A stretch of 53,258 nt of DNA from positions 1 through 53,258 of the forward strand of contig DALYDM010000003.1 in the NCBI GenBank assembly GCA_031973235.1. Direction: 5' to 3'. The position numbers and the translations under genes were made by a program. Positions within the stretch are counted from its first letter, which is position 1, and each line of letters opens with the position of its first letter. The DNA is from JAGOQQ01 sp031973235 (GTDB taxonomy: Bacteria; Patescibacteriota; Minisyncoccia; Phycocordibacterales; UBA9973). Positions 49,712 to 53,258 of this stretch are shown here, in pieces. The notes under the pieces are model-generated. The model was not told the DNA's origin, ran no database searches, and saw nothing but the letters and a program-made list of their open reading frames with translations.

Positions 49712-49810
49712 CAGCGCTCTTTCTCATTTTAAACATTGCACAAGGACGACGGTCCGAGCATAGCAAAAATTCAGCAGAATTTTATGCGTGTTTTAAATGA
49801 GAAAGAGCTG
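49712..49810. repeat. Multi-hairpin element with long inverted repeats (MITE-like or ncRNA)
   Basis: The ends at 49712-49735 and 49789-49810 are inverted copies (core TCTTTCTCATTTTAAACA versus TGTTTTAAATGAGAAAGA, one mismatch and a 2-base bulge). Two smaller hairpins fit inside: GGAC-GACG-GTCC (49744-49755) and one with AAAATTC/GAATTTT inside GCAT/ATGC (49758-49787). The result is a three-branched structure between murG and the M23 gene, without a reading frame. Confidence 0.55.
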
Positions 49811-49915
49811 AAAGAGAAAAATAAGTCTATTGCTTTAGTCTTTGTATGAATCTGCGGTTTTTACCGCGTCCAAGTTCGTGATTGTTTTATTTTGAGTTAT
49901 AATGAGAAAACACTG

Positions 49916-51235
49916 ATGGATAAAAGTTTTTTTAAACAAAACATCAAATTGTTTTCTCTTCTTGCACTTATTTGTATGAGTGCATTCTCAGTCATAGAAG
50001 CAAATCCTCGTTCACTCTTTGCTCAATCTGCTGATGAACTTCGTGACAAAATCGATCAACAAAACAAAGAAATAGAACGACTCGAAGAAGAGATCAAGCA
50101 GTACTCAGCTCAACTAGTAGAGACAGGCAAGCAGGCAAGCTCTCTCCAAAACGAAGTCAAAGCACTCGACCTCACTCGCAAAAAACTTCTGACCGACATC
50201 AAAGTCACCGAAAACAAAATCAACGGAAAGAATCTTCTTATCAAAAAGCTCGAACTTGAAATAGGGAAGAAAAGTGATTCTATCGATACCAACATCACAG
50301 CCATACACGAAGGCATAAAAAGGGTAAACGAACGCGATCAAACCACACTAATTGAAGCAATGCTAAACAATGGTGATTTTTCTGATTTGTGGCGCGAGGT
50401 AGACGAAACACTCATGGTCCAAGAGAAAGTCCGCAGTCACATAGTCGTCCTTCACGAAGTCAAAGGTGCACTTGAAGGAGACAAAGATGAAGAAACTGTA
50501 GCAAAGCGCGAACTCGAAGGATTGAAAAGTGAACTCAACGCTCAGAAGAAAATTGTCGATCAAAACACCGCTGAGAAAAATCGTCTTTTGAAAGAAACCA
50601 AAAACCAAGAATCTGCATACAAGACACTCCTTGCACAAAAGCAAGCACTCAAAGCGCAATTCCAAAAAGAAATAGACGAATATGAATCAAAACTCCAATA
50701 TATTCTTGATCCAAGCACACTTCCCGAAGGTGTTGTGTTTTCATGGCCAGTAGATAATGTGTTTGTCACACAACGTTTCGGTATCACATCTGCATCAAAG
50801 CGTCTTTATGCATCTGGATCACACTCTGGAGTAGACTTCCGTGCGTCAGTCGGTACACCTGTGCGAGCTATGGCAGATGGTGTAGTAGAAGGAATAGGTG
50901 ACACAGATCTTTCTTGTCGTGGAGCATCATTTGGTAAATGGGTATTTATTCGCTATGACAACGGACTTGCAAGTACATATGGACACCTTTCACTTGCAAC
51001 AGCAAAGGAGGATCAAAAAGTTCGCCGTGGTGATGTCGTAGCATATTCTGGAAACACTGGATACTCTACAGGTCCACACCTCCACGTCTCTGTATATGCT
51101 GGTGAAGCAGTGAAGGTTGATACCAAACCATCAATAAGTTGCAAAGGAAAAATCTTCCGCCAACCACTCGCAGCCCGAAGTGCGTATCTTGATGCACTCG
51201 AATATCTTCCAAGAAATTTCGCATCAAAAGATTAG
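49916..51235 (+). CDS. Coiled-coil M23 peptidase (EnvC/NlpD-like)
   Basis: 439 residues from ATG 49916 (an in-frame TTG at 49892 lies in the promoter). N-terminal signal peptide or anchor (LFSLLALICMSAFSVIEA), two long coiled-coil segments (about residues 40-270), and a C-terminal LytM/M23 domain with zinc ligands His303 and Asp307 in HSGVD and His388/His390 in GPHLHVS. All are intact, so it should be a peptidoglycan endopeptidase rather than only an activator. TATAAT (49898-49903) is 12 bases before the ATG. Confidence 0.92.
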   Translation: MDKSFFKQNIKLFSLLALICMSAFSVIEANPRSLFAQSADELRDKIDQQNKEIERLEEEIKQYSAQLVETGKQASSLQNEVKALDLTRKKLLTDIKVTENKINGKNLLIKKLELEIGKKSDSIDTNITAIHEGIKRVNERDQTTLIEAMLNNGDFSDLWREVDETLMVQEKVRSHIVVLHEVKGALEGDKDEETVAKRELEGLKSELNAQKKIVDQNTAEKNRLLKETKNQESAYKTLLAQKQALKAQFQKEIDEYESKLQYILDPSTLPEGVVFSWPVDNVFVTQRFGITSASKRLYASGSHSGVDFRASVGTPVRAMADGVVEGIGDTDLSCRGASFGKWVFIRYDNGLASTYGHLSLATAKEDQKVRRGDVVAYSGNTGYSTGPHLHVSVYAGEAVKVDTKPSISCKGKIFRQPLAARSAYLDALEYLPRNFASKD

Positions 51236-51750
51236 AAAGTACAAAATATAAATCATTAGTTTTGCACTTGAATAAATCTATTCACAATGATATATTAAAT
51301 AAGCTGGTAAGCTTTGAGAACAGATCGCGAGGTGAATACACCGCACAAGATGGGTACACCTTTCGTTGTATCACCTCGCTTCTGTTATTTAGCACATTTA
51401 AAAATATAATAATTATTGAATTTTTGTTTTCTCTCCATACCACCCGAGCGCTGACCGCACCACAAATTGCTCGAGTGTTTTTCTTTACAAATTTTCGATA
51501 CTATGCTATAAATAAATCAACCGGAGTGTACTGGCATTATAGGAGGGAGGCGGTAATCATTCCAAATCCCTCCTCGCCAGTATCACCACCTGTTCATTTT
51601 TTCACAAAATTAAATCAAAAATATGTCGCAAGATTCCATAGTCACGCGACAACCCTGGCTCGAGAAAATGGTACACCAACCACCTCGAGCCTTTTTATTT
51701 TCTCAAAATCTTTTTGATTAATAATTTAAATATCTTATACTTCAATCACT
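51236..51750 (+). other. Gene-free region with five hairpins
   Basis: About 515 bases without a believable gene (a 151-residue frame here has no gene-like composition). Hairpins: 51322-51384 (GCGAGGTGA with TCACCTCGC), 51442-51482 (CCGAGC/GCTCGA core, followed by T run), 51529-51585 (outer TACTGGC/GCCAGTA and inner GGAGGGA/TCCCTCC), 51625-51650 (GTCGC/GCGAC), and 51657-51700 (GGCTCGAG/CTCGAGCC with TTTTT). The last looks like a terminator. One or more small RNAs is possible. Confidence 0.5.
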
Positions 51751-51972
51751 ATGTATCTCGACGTTCGCACACAAGAAGAATTTGATTCTGGACACAAAGA
51801 CGGAGCACTTCATCATGATCTTGCTCTTCTTATGTCTGGCACAATGCCTGCACTTCCAAAGGAAAGTGAGATTCTTGTGTATTGCAGAAGTGGAAACAGA
51901 TCTGAAATCGCAAAAAGCATTTTAGAAGAAAATGGATTTACAAATGTCACAAATATTGGTGGATATGTATAA
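51751..51972 (+). CDS. Mini rhodanese-like protein
   Basis: 73 residues covering the rhodanese core: MYLDVRTQEEFDSGHKDGAL and the active-site loop VYCRSGNRS with Cys45, ending NVTNIGGYV. It is shorter than the usual 100-residue single-domain form but keeps all signature parts. Sulfur transfer is likely, and the partner is unknown. Confidence 0.88.
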   Translation: MYLDVRTQEEFDSGHKDGALHHDLALLMSGTMPALPKESEILVYCRSGNRSEIAKSILEENGFTNVTNIGGYV

Positions 51973-51981
51973 TATACTTAT

Positions 51982-52566
51982 ATGAAAAAAGATATTTCTG
52001 TTAGAAACTTTTGGAGTTTAAACACTGACGAGGCAATAGTTATTGGATTGTTGAAGAAAAATCTTAGTAATGATATTGAGATTTTTATGCCAATGAATTC
52101 CCAAATGAAAGATATCGACCTTGTGGCGATAAACACAAAAAGTAACAGATTAGTTAAAATACAAGTCAAAGCAAGCAAAGCTTACCTACCATCAAAAAGT
52201 CAAACTAAAAATTTTAATAGTGGATCAGGGACTTTTATTACCATTAAATCTAGTGCAATAAATAATTCCACAGCCGATTACTTCGTCCTACTTTTGTATG
52301 GAATAGATCAAGCAAATGAAAACACCTTGGGTAAAATCATTACCACGCCTTACACATTGATAATTCCAAAGAACGATTTCATTAAGAAAATAAATGAATA
52401 TAAGAATAAGCCAAAAAATGATTCATATATGTTTCATTTTTGGATTAATTCTGAAGGGAAAAGGGTATTTGATTGGCGCGATTTAAAAAAAGAAAAGCAC
52501 TATGGTGACTATAGTGAATTTTTAGATGATTCTGGATTAGAGAGAGTAATTAAATTCTTGGGATAA
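51982..52566 (+). CDS. PD-(D/E)XK nuclease-like protein (DUF4365-like)
   Basis: 194 residues. The order E18 (TDEAIVIGLL), D46 (MKDIDLVAI) and Q61-V-K63 (KIQVKAS) fits a restriction-endonuclease-like fold, again with Gln in the E/QxK motif as in the 2692 protein. The C-terminal half is mixed with a FDWRDLK stretch. It sits 9 bases after the rhodanese gene and 2 bases before the Smr gene, suggesting one operon that leads to a DNA methyltransferase. Family naming is from memory. Confidence 0.7.
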   Translation: MKKDISVRNFWSLNTDEAIVIGLLKKNLSNDIEIFMPMNSQMKDIDLVAINTKSNRLVKIQVKASKAYLPSKSQTKNFNSGSGTFITIKSSAINNSTADYFVLLLYGIDQANENTLGKIITTPYTLIIPKNDFIKKINEYKNKPKNDSYMFHFWINSEGKRVFDWRDLKKEKHYGDYSEFLDDSGLERVIKFLG

Positions 52567-52568
52567 CT

Positions 52569-52859
52569 ATGTCGTACTATTCTGGACTAAGCAAACACAA
52601 CAAATATCCGCAAATACCGGAACTCATTTTGGATTTTCATGGATACACCACAGCTGAATGCAAAGACGAACTTGATGCACTTATTATCGAAGGGAAGTAT
52701 GGCCATATTCGCATCATTGTCGGAAAGGGAAGAAACAGTATAGATGGTCCCATTTTGCCCAATTTTGTCCGAAATTACCTCACCGAGCGAAATATTCGTT
52801 TTAACCAATCAAAGCTTCAGGATGGAGGCGAGGGAGCGTTGGAGGTGTATATGAGGTAG
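52569..52859 (+). CDS. Smr-domain protein
   Basis: 96 residues, nearly all Smr domain (as at the end of MutS2): LDFHGYTTAECKDELD with the LDxHG motif, then RIIVGKGRNSIDGPILPNFVRNYL. Smr domains nick or cleave nucleic acids. Starts 2 bases after the preceding gene. Confidence 0.9.
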   Translation: MSYYSGLSKHNKYPQIPELILDFHGYTTAECKDELDALIIEGKYGHIRIIVGKGRNSIDGPILPNFVRNYLTERNIRFNQSKLQDGGEGALEVYMR

Positions 52860-52894
52860 GTAAAACGAAAATATGCTAAAGTATATTCATACTT

Positions 52895-53258
52895 ATGAAG
52901 CTTTCAGATAGCGAAAAAAGAGACATTATAAAATACTTAGAAGCTGGTAAACCATTACCAGACAAATATCGTTTTTTGCTGTTCAAGGATGACAGAGAAG
53001 TTGAGCTTGTTTGGAATGGAAAGTCTAACGAAGTCACTAACGTAGTTCTTCCATTCCAAGTAATCGAGCAGATTGATGAACCTCGTGAAGGTAAAGAGTT
53101 TGGAGACAAAGGAACCCTCTTTGATTTCTCTGGTAAACAAATAACTGGTTGGACCAACAAACTTATTTGGGGAGATAACAAACTCATTCTGTCATCTCTC
53201 AAGAATGGTCCGATGCGTAAAGAAATTGAAGCTCAAGGTGGGCTCAAGCTTATCTACA
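52895..53258 (+). CDS. Type III-like DNA methyltransferase, N-terminal part (3' partial)
   Basis: The frame from ATG 52895 stays open to the edge (121 codons) and includes TNKLIWGDNKLILSSLKNG followed by LKLIY, the segment that normally precedes the IDPPF catalytic motif of Mod-type adenine methyltransferases. The catalytic motif itself lies beyond the window. Such genes usually pair with a Res helicase-nuclease or stand alone. Confidence 0.85.
   Translation, partial: MKLSDSEKRDIIKYLEAGKPLPDKYRFLLFKDDREVELVWNGKSNEVTNVVLPFQVIEQIDEPREGKEFGDKGTLFDFSGKQITGWTNKLIWGDNKLILSSLKNGPMRKEIEAQGGLKLIY

Noticed and set aside
51262..51717. 151-codon reading frame
   Set aside because: It runs through five hairpins with no gene-like composition, promoter or recognisable motif; taken as chance.
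1..53258. CRISPR array
   Set aside because: No regularly spaced direct repeats were seen on reading either strand.
1..53258. tRNA or rRNA genes
   Set aside because: No T-loop/anticodon pattern or 16S/23S/5S sequence was recognised; a tRNAscan run would be decisive.
1..53258. UGA recoded as glycine (as in Absconditabacteria and Gracilibacteria)
   Set aside because: All recognisable proteins are free of in-frame TGA, Gly is coded by GGN, and TGA serves as stop at 19345-19347 and 22631-22633.

Overview
The window looks like a contig from an AT-rich, reduced-genome bacterium of the Candidate Phyla Radiation (Patescibacteria, Parcubacteria-like). The evidence is the set of short, streamlined housekeeping proteins (an alanyl-tRNA synthetase ending after its editing domain, an aspartyl-tRNA synthetase without the GAD insertion), a PilM-like protein next to a baseplate-J-like membrane protein, an N-terminal piece of a conjugation-type protein family, a cysteine-rich single-pass membrane protein, and very few Shine-Dalgarno sequences. 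TGA behaves as a normal stop. Two runs of N (100 and 10 bases) mark assembly gaps, so this is probably a scaffolded metagenome or single-cell assembly.

Layout. 1-9.8 kb: end of a conjugation-type protein, mltG, a DnaQ-like exonuclease, a PD-(D/E)XK-like protein, mnmA (with gap), an MgtC-like membrane protein, two tiny basic proteins, alaS, and a PilM-like/baseplate-J-like pair. 9.8-13.9 kb: infA, then the alpha-operon-type ribosomal run rpmJ-rpsM-rpsK-rpsD-rpoA-rplQ-rplM-rpsI behind a short structured leader. 14-20.5 kb: chaperone region with grpE coupled to a SET-domain methyltransferase gene, a divergent PaaX/Cas2-fold regulator, dnaK, three small genes, and dnaJ. dnaK and dnaJ share a palindromic GTG-NN-CAC site just upstream of their promoters. 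20.5-31.2 kb: accessory region with NUDIX, two GNAT acetyltransferases, an HEXXH protein, a DMT transporter, a DUF397 protein, an alpha/beta hydrolase, an orphan sensor histidine kinase, and a graspetide-type (microviridin-like) ATP-grasp ligase facing a 69-residue candidate precursor peptide. Two small genes here share an almost identical leader RNA with a hairpin and a strong Shine-Dalgarno. 31.2-43.2 kb: corA-cysS, rplU, an unknown gene with a structured 5' UTR, dnaB-recR, trpS, an ABC exporter, and aspS under a T-box leader that has a GIY-YIG reading frame lodged inside one of its hairpins. 43.2-51.2 kb: scpA-scpB, a D,D-carboxypeptidase, mraY-ftsW-murG, and an M23 peptidase, i.e. chromosome condensation plus cell-wall synthesis and division. 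51.2-53.3 kb: a gene-free stretch with several hairpins, then a mini-rhodanese, a second PD-(D/E)XK-like protein, an Smr-domain protein and the start of a type III-like DNA methyltransferase that runs off the end.

The main points for a second look are (1) the T-box leader of aspS with a nested GIY-YIG gene, (2) the putative graspetide RiPP locus, (3) the pair of duplicated leader RNAs, (4) the widespread near-leaderless gene starts, and (5) the shared dnaK/dnaJ operator. All were found by reading the sequence; no database search or folding program was run.
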